NCBI GenBank assembly: GCA_035509615.1
Contig: DATJLK010000132.1
Coordinates: 1-24,199 of the forward strand
DNA from: AP-15 sp035509615
GTDB lineage: Bacteria; Pseudomonadota; Alphaproteobacteria; ATCC43930; CGMCC-115725
Reading direction: 5' to 3'
DNA: 24,199 bases
The translations under genes and the position numbers were made by a program. Under the pieces are notes generated by a model. That model did no database searches. It was given only the letters and a program-made list of their open reading frames with translations, and was not told the DNA's origin. Below, in pieces: positions 13,996-21,140 of this stretch; within the stretch, counting starts at the first letter, position 1, and every line of letters begins with the position of its first letter.

Positions 13996-14010
13996 TTAAT
14001 ATTTTCTTAA
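13996..14010 (+). promoter_or_regulatory. Candidate CtrA-binding box (TTAA-N7-TTAA)
   Basis: The sequence GTTAATATTTTCTTAAC (13995-14011) has two TTAA half-sites separated by exactly seven bases. This is the full consensus for the alphaproteobacterial cell-cycle regulator CtrA, including the C after the second half. It lies 65 bases before the CHAP-protein ATG, in the right place for a promoter element. A 9-base inverted repeat (GTTAAGAAA at 13947-13955, TTTCTTAAC at 14003-14011) uses the same right-hand half. A GCCGCT/AGCGGC hairpin (14027-14041) lies in the presumed leader. CtrA control is inferred from the motif alone. Confidence 0.5.
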
Positions 14011-14075
14011 CGGCGCGGAGCGAAAGGCCGCTCTCAGCGGCAGGCTTCGTCCCGCTTTCAGCCGGGGGGCATTAA

Positions 14076-14810
14076 ATGCGAGCGAAGTTGGGCTGGGGCC
14101 TCGTCTGGGGCGCCATACTCGTGGGCTGTTTTGCCGGACATTCACGCAAGGCCGCCGCCGGCAATTGCGCGCTTTATGCGCGGGCGGTCACCGGCGTCAA
14201 TCTTTACGGTGCGGCCGGCTATTGGTGGTACGAAGCGGCCGGGCGCTATCAGCGCGGGCAGGTCCCGGCGGTCGGCTCGATCCTGGTTTTTCGGCCGACG
14301 GGAGTCATTCCGTCCGGTCATGTCGCGGTCGTTTCCAAGGTGATCGGGCCCGACATGGTATTGGTCGATCAATCAAACTGGTATCACGGCCGCGTCACCT
14401 TGGGGACGCCGGTCGCCGATACCTCGCCCAATCACGATTGGACGACGGTCACGGTAATGAACGTCGCTTCCGGCCAGTTCGGCCGCGACAACCCGACTTT
14501 TGGCTTTGTCTATCCGCAGAGCGCCTCGACCCAAACGGTCGCGGGTCTCGACACCGGCGGGTTCGATCCACAGATCTCCGCCGCCCGCGCCTCCTACGAA
14601 CCTGGTCAGCAGCCGGAGCTGTTTCATTTCGCGGCCGCGGATAGTGATGGTTACCGCCGCGTCCGCGGTCACCGCTTTGCCCATCGGAGAACGGCACGGT
14701 ACGCGATCAGGCACGATCATGCCGGGCGGCGATCTCGTTCGTCGACTAGCCACGCTGTGGCACAGCACATCCGGCATCATCAGTCCTACCGAACGGCTTC
14801 CGCGGATTGA
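14076..14810 (+). CDS. Secreted CHAP-domain protein (putative peptidoglycan amidase/endopeptidase)
   Basis: A 244-residue exported protein with a CHAP domain, a papain-like fold that cleaves peptidoglycan amide or peptide bonds in the periplasm. The catalytic Cys31 is in NCALYAR, the His82 in SGHVAVVSKV, and a polar partner is likely Asn101 in DQSNWYH. A WWYEAAGRYQRG segment links Cys and His, as in many alphaproteobacterial CHAP proteins. Residues 1-28 form a signal peptide ending AAA. A lipobox-like LVGC (Cys18) is also present, so a lipoprotein form cannot be excluded. The catalytic Cys would be only about three residues from the mature N-terminus. The last roughly 53 residues are an Arg/His-rich tail. 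A G-rich ribosome site precedes the ATG, and a CtrA-type box lies upstream. Confidence 0.82.
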   Translation: MRAKLGWGLVWGAILVGCFAGHSRKAAAGNCALYARAVTGVNLYGAAGYWWYEAAGRYQRGQVPAVGSILVFRPTGVIPSGHVAVVSKVIGPDMVLVDQSNWYHGRVTLGTPVADTSPNHDWTTVTVMNVASGQFGRDNPTFGFVYPQSASTQTVAGLDTGGFDPQISAARASYEPGQQPELFHFAAADSDGYRRVRGHRFAHRRTARYAIRHDHAGRRSRSSTSHAVAQHIRHHQSYRTASAD

Positions 14811-14864
14811 CAGAGACCGCGCAAACGAGCCTATCCTCGCCCGCCGCCGCCCGCGAGGAAAGCC

Positions 14865-16274
14865 ATGCCTTCAGCCAACACCGATCCCACCCTATTGCCG
14901 GCCCGCATCCTGTCGCAGCAGATCGGCGCCGGTCAGCTCTCACCGGTCGATGTCGTCGAGGCACTCCTCGCCAGGATCCGCGATCGTGACCAGAAGCTGC
15001 ACGCTTATGTCGAGGTGTATGACGAGGACGCCCGGCTCGCCGCCGAGGCGGCCGACAAGGCAATCCGGTCCGGTCATCGGATCGGCCCGCTGCATGGGAT
15101 TCCGATCGCGCTCAAGGATTTGATCGAAATCGAAGGGCGAGTGACGACCGGCGGCTCACAGGTCTGGCATGATCGCCGCTCAGCCTACACGGCAACCATC
15201 GCCCGGCGCATGATCGCCGCCGGCATGATCGTGCTCGGCAAGACCCACACGGTCGAGTTCGCGATGGGCGGCTGGGGCACCAACCAGCATCGCGGGACGC
15301 CTTGGAACCCATGGGACCCGGAAACGGCGCGGACCCCGGGCGGATCGAGCAGCGGCACCGGGGTGGCGGTGGCGGCGTGCATGGCGCCGTGGGGGATCGG
15401 CACCGATACCGGCGGCTCGGTGCGGTTGCCCGCCTCGTGGTGCGGTCTTTCCGGTCTCAAGACGACGATCGGCCGGGTCAGCACCTACGGGGTTTTGCCG
15501 TTGAGCCCGAGCCTCGACACACCGGGGCCGATGGCGCGATCGGTCGAGGATGCAGCGTTGCTCTATCAGGCGATCGAGGGCCCTGATCCCGCCGATCCGC
15601 GCACCTTGGGCCGTCCCTCGGCCGGTTCGCTGGGCACGATGCGGCGCGGCGTACGCGGCTTGAAACTGGCGCGGATGCCGGCGCTTGAGCGCGATCACGT
15701 CGCCGCCGAGATGCTCAACGCCTACGACGTGGCAATCGACACGTTGGCGCGCCTCGGCGCCGAGATCGTCGATATCAACCTGCCGCGCCGGTTCTCCGAT
15801 TACACGCAGCTGACCGGCCGCATCATCGGTGCCGAATCATATTTCCTGGTCGGCGACCTCGTCGACGACATGAGCCTGCCGATCGACGAGGCGGTGCGTC
15901 CGCGGATCGCCTCGGGACGGGGTGTCTCCGCCCGCGAGTATCTCGGCGCACTGCATGAACAAGCCCTGGCCAAAGCGGAATTCGCCACCGCCCTCGGCGA
16001 CGCCGACGCGCTATTGACCCCGACGACGACCACTGCCGCGATCCCGGTCGAGGCGGTCGATCAGAGTTCGACACCGGCGCACTTCACCCGGTTTGTCAAT
16101 GCACTCGAACTCTGCGCGCTGGCGGTGCCCGACGGCTTTACCGCCCACGGGTTGCCGTTGTCGCTGCAGATCGTCTGCCGCGGCTATGACGAGGAGACGG
16201 CGCTGCGCATCGGCTGGGCTTATCAGCAGGCGACAGAGTGGCATGAGCGCCATCCCTCCGGCATCGGCGGCTGA
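14865..16274 (+). CDS. Amidase-signature-family amidohydrolase
   Basis: A 469-residue amidase of the amidase signature family, which hydrolyses carboxamides through a Ser-cisSer-Lys triad. The triad is present: Lys84 in PIALKDLIE, the cis-Ser in GGSSSGTGVAVA (around residues 161-162), and the nucleophile Ser185 in GTDTGGSVRLPAS. The N-terminal helix with SPVDVVEALLARI and the C-terminal PLSLQIVCRGYDEETALRIGWAYQ are typical. GatA of the Glu-tRNA amidotransferase is a relative, but no gatB or gatC is nearby and the sequence looks like a catabolic or stand-alone amidase; the substrate is unknown. The start has GAGGAAA just upstream. It ends five bases before the convergent hydrolase gene. Confidence 0.92.
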   Translation: MPSANTDPTLLPARILSQQIGAGQLSPVDVVEALLARIRDRDQKLHAYVEVYDEDARLAAEAADKAIRSGHRIGPLHGIPIALKDLIEIEGRVTTGGSQVWHDRRSAYTATIARRMIAAGMIVLGKTHTVEFAMGGWGTNQHRGTPWNPWDPETARTPGGSSSGTGVAVAACMAPWGIGTDTGGSVRLPASWCGLSGLKTTIGRVSTYGVLPLSPSLDTPGPMARSVEDAALLYQAIEGPDPADPRTLGRPSAGSLGTMRRGVRGLKLARMPALERDHVAAEMLNAYDVAIDTLARLGAEIVDINLPRRFSDYTQLTGRIIGAESYFLVGDLVDDMSLPIDEAVRPRIASGRGVSAREYLGALHEQALAKAEFATALGDADALLTPTTTTAAIPVEAVDQSSTPAHFTRFVNALELCALAVPDGFTAHGLPLSLQIVCRGYDEETALRIGWAYQQATEWHERHPSGIGG

Positions 16275-16279
16275 TTCGA

Positions 16280-17092
16280 TCAGTTGCCGAGGCCGAAACG
16301 GCGGCCGAGGAAATCGAGTACGTCCCGGGTGCAGCGATCGGGAAAGGCGTCGCAAATGTTGTGCGGCGCGCCCTCGTAAACCCGCATCTCGACATCGCGG
16401 ACAAGGCGGCGAAACGGTTCGTAATTCGCCGTCGAGCCGATCGGCTCCGCTCCCGGCACGACGACCAGGGTCGGACAACGGATGCGGCCGACCGCGTCGC
16501 TCCAATCATAGCTCGCCATCAGCAAAACAAATTTGCCGATATAGGCTGGGTCGTTTTTCGCGGCTTCATCGAGAAACCACTCGACCAGCCCGGGATCGAC
16601 CTCGTCCAGCGGCAGCCGCTCGGCGATGGTCTCGGCAAGAAAGCCGCGCAGCCCCTTTTGTTCGATCTGCGGGATCCAGCTCGGCGCCTGGCTGTTCTTG
16701 AGCCCCGGGGTCGAGCCGAACAGCATCAGGCTGCGCACCCGCTGCCCATGGGTCATCGCCAATTGCTGGCCCAAATAGCCGCCGGCGGAGTTGCCGACGA
16801 TATGAGCGCTGCCGGCGCGCAGGTGGTCCATCAGTTCAATGACATCGCCAACCAGTCGGTCCAGTGTGAGCGGCGGATCGGCCGGCGGGACTTCCGAGCC
16901 GCCATGCCCGCGCAGATCCATGCGCACGACGCGGTAATGCCGGCATAACCGCGGCACCCAGGCATAGTAGCGCCGTGAGCTGCCCATCGCCGCATGCAGC
17001 AGCAACAGTATCGGCGCCTCTTTCCACGGATCGGTAAAATCATCGATATGGTAAGCGAGCCGCACCCCGTCGCTTGCGGTAAAACTCTTCAT
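16280..17092 (-). CDS. Alpha/beta-fold hydrolase
   Basis: A 270-residue alpha/beta hydrolase, probably an esterase, lactonase or C-C hydrolase; the substrate is unknown. The oxyanion-hole region is LLLLHAAMGSS, followed by VVRMDLRGHGGSEVP and the nucleophile elbow VGNSAGG with Ser102. The catalytic His is probably His244 in GAPHNICDAF, and the acid is likely near VVVPGAEPIGS. The overall look is that of the 3-oxoadipate enol-lactonase-like group, but no aromatic-degradation genes are here. The start at 17092 (MKSFTASDGVRLAYH) is supported by AGGAGG (complement of 17098-17103); an upstream ATG at 17122 would add ten residues over the ribosome site. The gene converges on the amidase gene. Confidence 0.88.
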   Translation of the reverse strand: MKSFTASDGVRLAYHIDDFTDPWKEAPILLLLHAAMGSSRRYYAWVPRLCRHYRVVRMDLRGHGGSEVPPADPPLTLDRLVGDVIELMDHLRAGSAHIVGNSAGGYLGQQLAMTHGQRVRSLMLFGSTPGLKNSQAPSWIPQIEQKGLRGFLAETIAERLPLDEVDPGLVEWFLDEAAKNDPAYIGKFVLLMASYDWSDAVGRIRCPTLVVVPGAEPIGSTANYEPFRRLVRDVEMRVYEGAPHNICDAFPDRCTRDVLDFLGRRFGLGN

Positions 17093-17147
17093 CGGCGCCT
17101 CCTTTTCTTTCAAATACGACACCGGTCTGCCAAGCTTACTGTGTGCT

Positions 17148-17633
17148 TCAATTCGTCTTTACGATGGTGATTTTGCCGCTTGGTTCCAGCGCGATCAGCC
17201 GGGTCTGCGAAACCCGCTCGACACCGGTTTGTCTGAGAGCCTCCTCGATATCACGTTCACTGATCGCGTGCTGGAGGAGTTGAGAACGCTCCACTTTTCC
17301 GGCGCGGGCGAGTTCGATCATGCTTCCTTCGAAAATCTGCGCGAGCCGCTTCGAACGAGCGACTCCTTGCGCCAACGTCCAATGAAGCGCCATCAGCAGC
17401 GCACTTGCGGCCAAAGTGCCGCCGAGTGGGGCGGTGCCGGTCAGCGCGCGGCTTAAACTCGAGCCGACCACAATTGCCACGACGATGTCGAGCGCCGCCC
17501 AGCGGCCAAAAACCCGCCTTCCAGCGAAGCGCACCAGGGCAAGGCCATAAGCGAAGATCACCACCGCCCGGGCGCATTCCTGCCACCAGCTGATGTGGCC
17601 GGTCGGACCAAACACGAATTCCAAAGTATCCAT
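17148..17633 (-). CDS. YetF/DUF421-family membrane protein
   Basis: A 161-residue inner-membrane protein of the YetF (DUF421) family. The N-terminal half has about three membrane segments: roughly residues 21-38 (ECARAVVIFAYGLALVRFAG), 47-64 (ALDIVVAIVVGSSLSRAL, with the family's DIVVAIVVGS motif) and 70-90. The C-terminal cytoplasmic part carries the family pattern LLQHAISERDIEEALRQTG and ends LIALEPSGKITIVK. It is shorter than Bacillus YetF proteins, which often have a second copy of the domain. Function is not established. It lies 55 bases upstream of the alpha/beta hydrolase gene on the same strand and could share its transcript. Confidence 0.85.
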   Translation of the reverse strand: MDTLEFVFGPTGHISWWQECARAVVIFAYGLALVRFAGRRVFGRWAALDIVVAIVVGSSLSRALTGTAPLGGTLAASALLMALHWTLAQGVARSKRLAQIFEGSMIELARAGKVERSQLLQHAISERDIEEALRQTGVERVSQTRLIALEPSGKITIVKTN

Positions 17634-17659
17634 GCGTCGGCAACCATCCGCGTGCCAGC

Positions 17660-17679
17660 AGCGATATTTAGCGATATTT
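17660..17679. repeat. Direct repeat AGCGATATTT x2
   Basis: Two identical ten-base units stand head to tail at 17660-17669 and 17670-17679. They lie in the 253-base divergent gap between the YetF gene and the LLM oxidoreductase gene. The gap contains nothing else I can name. The repeat is 27 bases before the YetF start and could be part of its promoter region, but no regulator is implied. Confidence 0.6.
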
Positions 17680-17886
17680 GAAGCAGAATGGGAGCGGATT
17701 GCGAGCGCAAAGCCAAGCGCAGGTGTGCGGCTGCCGCGACAACCCAGAACGTAATATTTCGTCGGGGATATATCGGTGGCTTCTTACCGCCAGCATCGGC
17801 CTCGGCAGCCGGCGCGCGATATGTCAACAAACTGGCCGGCGCTTGATAAGATCGGCTGCAAGCCGCGCCACCGCATGAGGAATGTC

Positions 17887-18915
17887 ATGAAGATCGGAAT
17901 CTTTCTGACCGGCCAGCACCCGCCAGACAGCGACATTATTGCCGAACTCGAAGGGCAGTACGCGATGGCGCGGCTGGCGCGCGACCGCGGCTGGGATGCG
18001 GTTGCCACCGGCCAGCATTATCTGAGCGAGGGTGTGCGCCAGCTGCAGCTGATCCCGTTTCTGGCGCGGCTCGCCGCCGAAGCCGGCGAGATGACCGGCA
18101 TTGCCGGGGTGCTGCTGGCGACATTGCACAACCCGGTCGAAATTGCCGAATGCGTCGCCTCGCTCGATGCGATCTGGCGCGGCAATTTTGTCTTTGGTGT
18201 CGGTCTTGGCTATCGTGAGATCGAATTCGACGCTTTCGCGGTGCCACGCGGACGGCGTGTCCGCCGTTTCGAGCAATCGCTCGAAATCGTCAAGCGGCTG
18301 TGGACCGAAGACGGCGTCAGCTTTGAAAACGAGATCTGCAAACTGGACAATGTCACCGCGACCTGCCGGCCGGTGCAACGGCCGCACCCGCCAATCTGGA
18401 TCGCGGCAAATGGCGACGCCGCGGTGCGGCGTGCGGCGCGTCTTGGTGACAGCCTCTTTATCAATCCGCATGCGAGGATGCCGGTCATCACCGGTCAGAT
18501 GGCGCTCTACCGCGCCGAGCTCCAGCGCCACGGCAAGCCGTTCCCGACGGTATTGCCCTATTTGCGCGAAATCTATTGCGCCAAGGACAAGCGCACCGCG
18601 GTCGCGATGGCCGGCCCCTACCTTGCCGAAAAGTATCGTACCTATGCGCAATGGGGCCAGGATCAGGTTTTGCCGGGGCAGGATTCGTTTCACCGGTCAC
18701 TCGACGCATTGCTGCAAGACCGCTTTGTCCTCGGCAGCCCCGAGGAATGCTATGAACAGCTCCGCCCGTGCTGGGAAGAAGCGGGAGCCAATTTCCTGAT
18801 CTTCCGCACCCATTGGAGCGGCATGCCGGTCGGTTCGGCGCTTGCCAGCATGCGCCTGATCAGCGACGAACTGCTCCCGGCGCTGCGACGCGTCACCCCT
18901 CGGCGAGACGGATAG
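17887..18915 (+). CDS. LLM-class flavin-dependent oxidoreductase
   Basis: A 342-residue TIM-barrel protein of the luciferase-like monooxygenase family, using FMN or F420; the substrate is unknown. Family features are MKIGIFLTGQHPP at the first strand, ARDRGWDAVATGQHYLSEG, the GIAGVLLATLHNPVEIAE strand-helix, GNFVFGVGLGYREIEFDAFAV, RRVRRFEQSLEIVKRLWTEDG, PHPPIWIAANGDAAVRRAARLGD, and the C-terminal GSPEECYEQLRP. The start at 17887 is favoured by GAGGAA at 17877-17882; ATG 17875 would add four residues. It stands alone, with no obvious flavin reductase partner. A strong hairpin follows the stop codon. Confidence 0.9.
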   Translation: MKIGIFLTGQHPPDSDIIAELEGQYAMARLARDRGWDAVATGQHYLSEGVRQLQLIPFLARLAAEAGEMTGIAGVLLATLHNPVEIAECVASLDAIWRGNFVFGVGLGYREIEFDAFAVPRGRRVRRFEQSLEIVKRLWTEDGVSFENEICKLDNVTATCRPVQRPHPPIWIAANGDAAVRRAARLGDSLFINPHARMPVITGQMALYRAELQRHGKPFPTVLPYLREIYCAKDKRTAVAMAGPYLAEKYRTYAQWGQDQVLPGQDSFHRSLDALLQDRFVLGSPEECYEQLRPCWEEAGANFLIFRTHWSGMPVGSALASMRLISDELLPALRRVTPRRDG

Positions 18916-18943
18916 GCCGACGCCGATGATGGTGAGGGTAGCT

Positions 18944-18969
18944 CCGGCACCTGCCCCGGGTGGTGCCGG
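18944..18969 (+). terminator. Strong GC hairpin between LLM oxidoreductase and acetate kinase genes
   Basis: CCGGCACC (18944-18951) pairs perfectly with GGTGCCGG (18962-18969) around a ten-base loop. There is no T-run after it, so this may be a Rho-assisted terminator or an mRNA 3' end. It lies 28 bases after the LLM stop and 55 bases before the acetate kinase start. Confidence 0.45.
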
Positions 18970-19023
18970 CATCAATTTCCTGGTCGATAGCGGCGGCCGC
19001 CATCTCGGCTATAGGATGACGGC

Positions 19024-20205
19024 ATGACAATCGCGACCGAGCCGCTGATCGGCGTCATCAACGCCGGTTCGTCCTCGCTCAAATTCAGCTTTTATCAGGG
19101 CGAAAAACGGCTGTTGAGCGGACAGGTCGACGGTATCGAGGTTCGCCCCAACTTCGCCGCCCGCGATGCCGATGGTAAGGCGATCCCGCCTCCCGATTTG
19201 GGCGGCAAACCGGCGACAGCGCCGAGCGAGTTATTGCCGGCGATCATCCCATGGGCACAGCAGCGGTTCGGCGGCCGGCGGCTGGCGGCACTCGGCCACC
19301 GCGTCGTACATGGCGGCATGCACCACTCGCGGCCGGCCCGGGTCACACCGGAATTGCTGGCAGAGCTCGAGCGGCTGGTGCCGCTGGCGCCCCTGCACGA
19401 ACCGCACAATTTGGCCCCGATCAAGATGGCGTTGCAGCTCAACCCCGAGCTGCCGCAGGTCGCCTGCTTCGACACCGCTTTTCACCGCACCGCCCCCGAG
19501 ATTGAGCAGGCCTTTGCGCTGCCCTATTCGATGTATCAGGAAGGGATCAGACGCTACGGTTTTCACGGGCTGTCCTACGAATATATCGCCTCGGTATTGC
19601 CGCAGCGCGCGCCCGAGATCGCCAGTGGCCGCGTCGTCGTCGCCCATCTCGGCAATGGCTGCTCGGCCTGCGCCCTCAAGGGGGGCGTATCGGTGGCAAC
19701 GACGATGGGGTTCACCGCCCTTGACGGTCTGCCGATGGGAACCCGCTGCGGCGAGCTCGATCCCGGCGTCGTCCTGCACCTGATCCAGCAGAAGAGTATG
19801 TCGGCCGACGCACTGGTCGATCTGCTCTATCGCCGCTCGGGCATGCTCGGTCTTTCGGGAATTTCCTCCGACTTCCGCGAATTGTTGGCGAGCAATGAGC
19901 CAAGCGCACGGTTTGCGGTTGAGGTGTTCTGCTATCGGGTCGCCCGCTACATCGCCTCGCTGGCGGCGGCTATGGGCGGCCTCGACGGCGTCGTGTTCAC
20001 CGCCGGGGTCGGCGAGAATGCCGCACCGGTGCGCGACGCGATCTGCCGCGCCTGCGCCTGGCTCGGGCTGGATCTGGACGAAGCCGCCAATAGCGCACAC
20101 CATGCGCGCATCAGCACCCGGGCGAGCCGGGTCGCCGCTCTTGTCATCAACACCGACGAGAACCTGATGATCGCTCGCCACGCCCGCGCGCTGGTGGGAG
20201 GATAA
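19024..20205 (+). CDS. ackA: Acetate kinase
   Basis: AckA interconverts acetyl phosphate + ADP and acetate + ATP in the cytoplasm. The 393-residue protein has the signature GVINAGSSSLKFSFY (Asn13), HRVVHGG (Arg93), CFDTAFH (Asp150), RRYGFHGLSYEY (His181), GLPMGTRCGELDPG (Arg241), FTAGVGENA and the C-terminal NTDENLMIARHA. All residues usually needed for catalysis are present. The usual partner, phosphotransacetylase or phosphoketolase, is not in the window. It is followed after 20 bases by a small gene of unknown function, probably in the same transcript. Confidence 0.96.
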   Translation: MTIATEPLIGVINAGSSSLKFSFYQGEKRLLSGQVDGIEVRPNFAARDADGKAIPPPDLGGKPATAPSELLPAIIPWAQQRFGGRRLAALGHRVVHGGMHHSRPARVTPELLAELERLVPLAPLHEPHNLAPIKMALQLNPELPQVACFDTAFHRTAPEIEQAFALPYSMYQEGIRRYGFHGLSYEYIASVLPQRAPEIASGRVVVAHLGNGCSACALKGGVSVATTMGFTALDGLPMGTRCGELDPGVVLHLIQQKSMSADALVDLLYRRSGMLGLSGISSDFRELLASNEPSARFAVEVFCYRVARYIASLAAAMGGLDGVVFTAGVGENAAPVRDAICRACAWLGLDLDEAANSAHHARISTRASRVAALVINTDENLMIARHARALVGG

Positions 20206-20225
20206 ATGGAAAGGGGTGTACCGAC

Positions 20226-20696
20226 ATGTCCGACAATCGTGGCGTCACGACGCCGGGCGGCTCCGGCATCTTCTCCGCAGCCGACATCAAGCGCCGGATG
20301 GCCCAGGCCGAGGCGGCCAGGGCGGCCGAGGAGTCGCGCCGTCAGCAAGCGCAGGAGGAGCAGCAAAAAAAGGTAATGGCGGAATTCCAACAGCCGCCGG
20401 CGCGCACCCCCGAGCAACTGCTGCCGCTCGTCATGCAACTGGTCAGTCATGCCGCCGAACGCGGCCGCAGCGAGGTCCAGATTTACCGTTTCCCAAACAC
20501 GATGTGCAGCGACCGCGGACGCCGCATCAATAACCAGGAGCCCGACTGGCCGCAGACCCTGGAGGGCCGGCCCAAAGCTGGTTACGAATTCTGGCGCGAT
20601 CACCTGCAGCCGCTCGGCTTCGGCCTCAAGGCTGAAATCCTCGAATATCCCGGCGGCATGCCCGGCGACGTCGGCTTTTCCCTTACCTGGCGTTAG
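20226..20696 (+). CDS. Conserved-looking hypothetical protein with charged N-terminal coiled coil
   Basis: A 156-residue protein I do not recognise by name. The start MSDNRGVTTPGGSGIFSAAD is disordered-looking. Residues about 18-55 are rich in Ala, Glu, Gln and Arg and likely form a coiled coil. From about residue 62 to the end there is a compact domain with polar and aromatic residues: VQIYRFPNTMCSDRGRRINN, EPDWPQTLEGRP, YEFWRDHLQPLGFGLKAEIL and EYPGGMPGDVGFSLTW. There is no signal peptide or membrane segment. AGGGG about nine bases before the ATG is a fair ribosome site. Its place 20 bases after ackA suggests co-expression; the role is unknown. Confidence 0.72.
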   Translation: MSDNRGVTTPGGSGIFSAADIKRRMAQAEAARAAEESRRQQAQEEQQKKVMAEFQQPPARTPEQLLPLVMQLVSHAAERGRSEVQIYRFPNTMCSDRGRRINNQEPDWPQTLEGRPKAGYEFWRDHLQPLGFGLKAEILEYPGGMPGDVGFSLTWR

Positions 20697-20753
20697 ACAA
20701 TCAGACTCGTCATTATTCAACCGACAGCTTAATACTGCCTCGTCAAGCGATAC

Positions 20754-20930
20754 CAACATGGCGATAGCGAGCCAGGTCAGCACCAGGCCGACCGCCAGCC
20801 CGATGCCGAGCTCCTCGACGACCACCGTGACGGCGTGGACCATCGTCCCGTGCTCGAGCTGGGTCCCGACCGCGAGCCCCAGCAGCAGCACAACAATCGG
20901 CACGCAAATACCGTCATTGAGCCCGCTCTC
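20754..20930 (-). pseudogene. Fragment of a Na+/H+ (CPA1/NhaP-type) antiporter
   Basis: Read on the minus strand, this stretch translates to ESGLNDGICVPIVVLLLGLA, then VGTQLEHGTMVHAVTVVVEE and LGIGLAVGLVLTWLAIAML. ESGLNDG is the hallmark ion-binding-helix motif of CPA1 antiporters, and the following hydrophobic segments match their spacing. Roughly 59 codons are recognisable, against about 400-500 in a whole antiporter. On both sides the same frame runs into sequence with no antiporter character. It is therefore a decayed or transferred fragment and not a working gene. Confidence 0.65.
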
Positions 20931-20948
20931 TAATACAGGGAGGAAAAC

Positions 20949-21032
20949 ATGATTAGTGGGAGGAGAGTATTCCTGACAATCACCGCGCTCGCTTTGGTGA
21001 CGCCGGTCTCCGCTATCAGTCCCCCAGTGTAA
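20949..21032 (+). pseudogene. Truncated signal-peptide ORF (27 codons)
   Basis: MISGRRVFLTITALALVTPV is followed by SAISPPV and a TAA stop. It has the make-up of a signal peptide, with a twin-arginine-like GRRVFL, a hydrophobic core and a VSA-type cleavage site. A good ribosome site, AGGGAGG (20937-20943), lies five bases upstream. There is no mature protein after the signal, so it looks like the intact 5' end of an exported-protein gene that has lost its body. It abuts the antiporter fragment on the opposite strand. Confidence 0.45.
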
Positions 21033-21140
21033 CCTCAGTCATGTGTGGCGAAAGCAAGCGGGGTGAAGGGTATAGACCTCGATCATCTCGCGCGGGCGAA
21101 GCGCCACGCGACAACAGCGACCGATCCTGCGGGTGAGCCA

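Noticed and set aside
14811..14864. Small gene between the CHAP and amidase genes
   Set aside because: The gap is only 54 bases and holds just a ribosome site (GAGGAAA).
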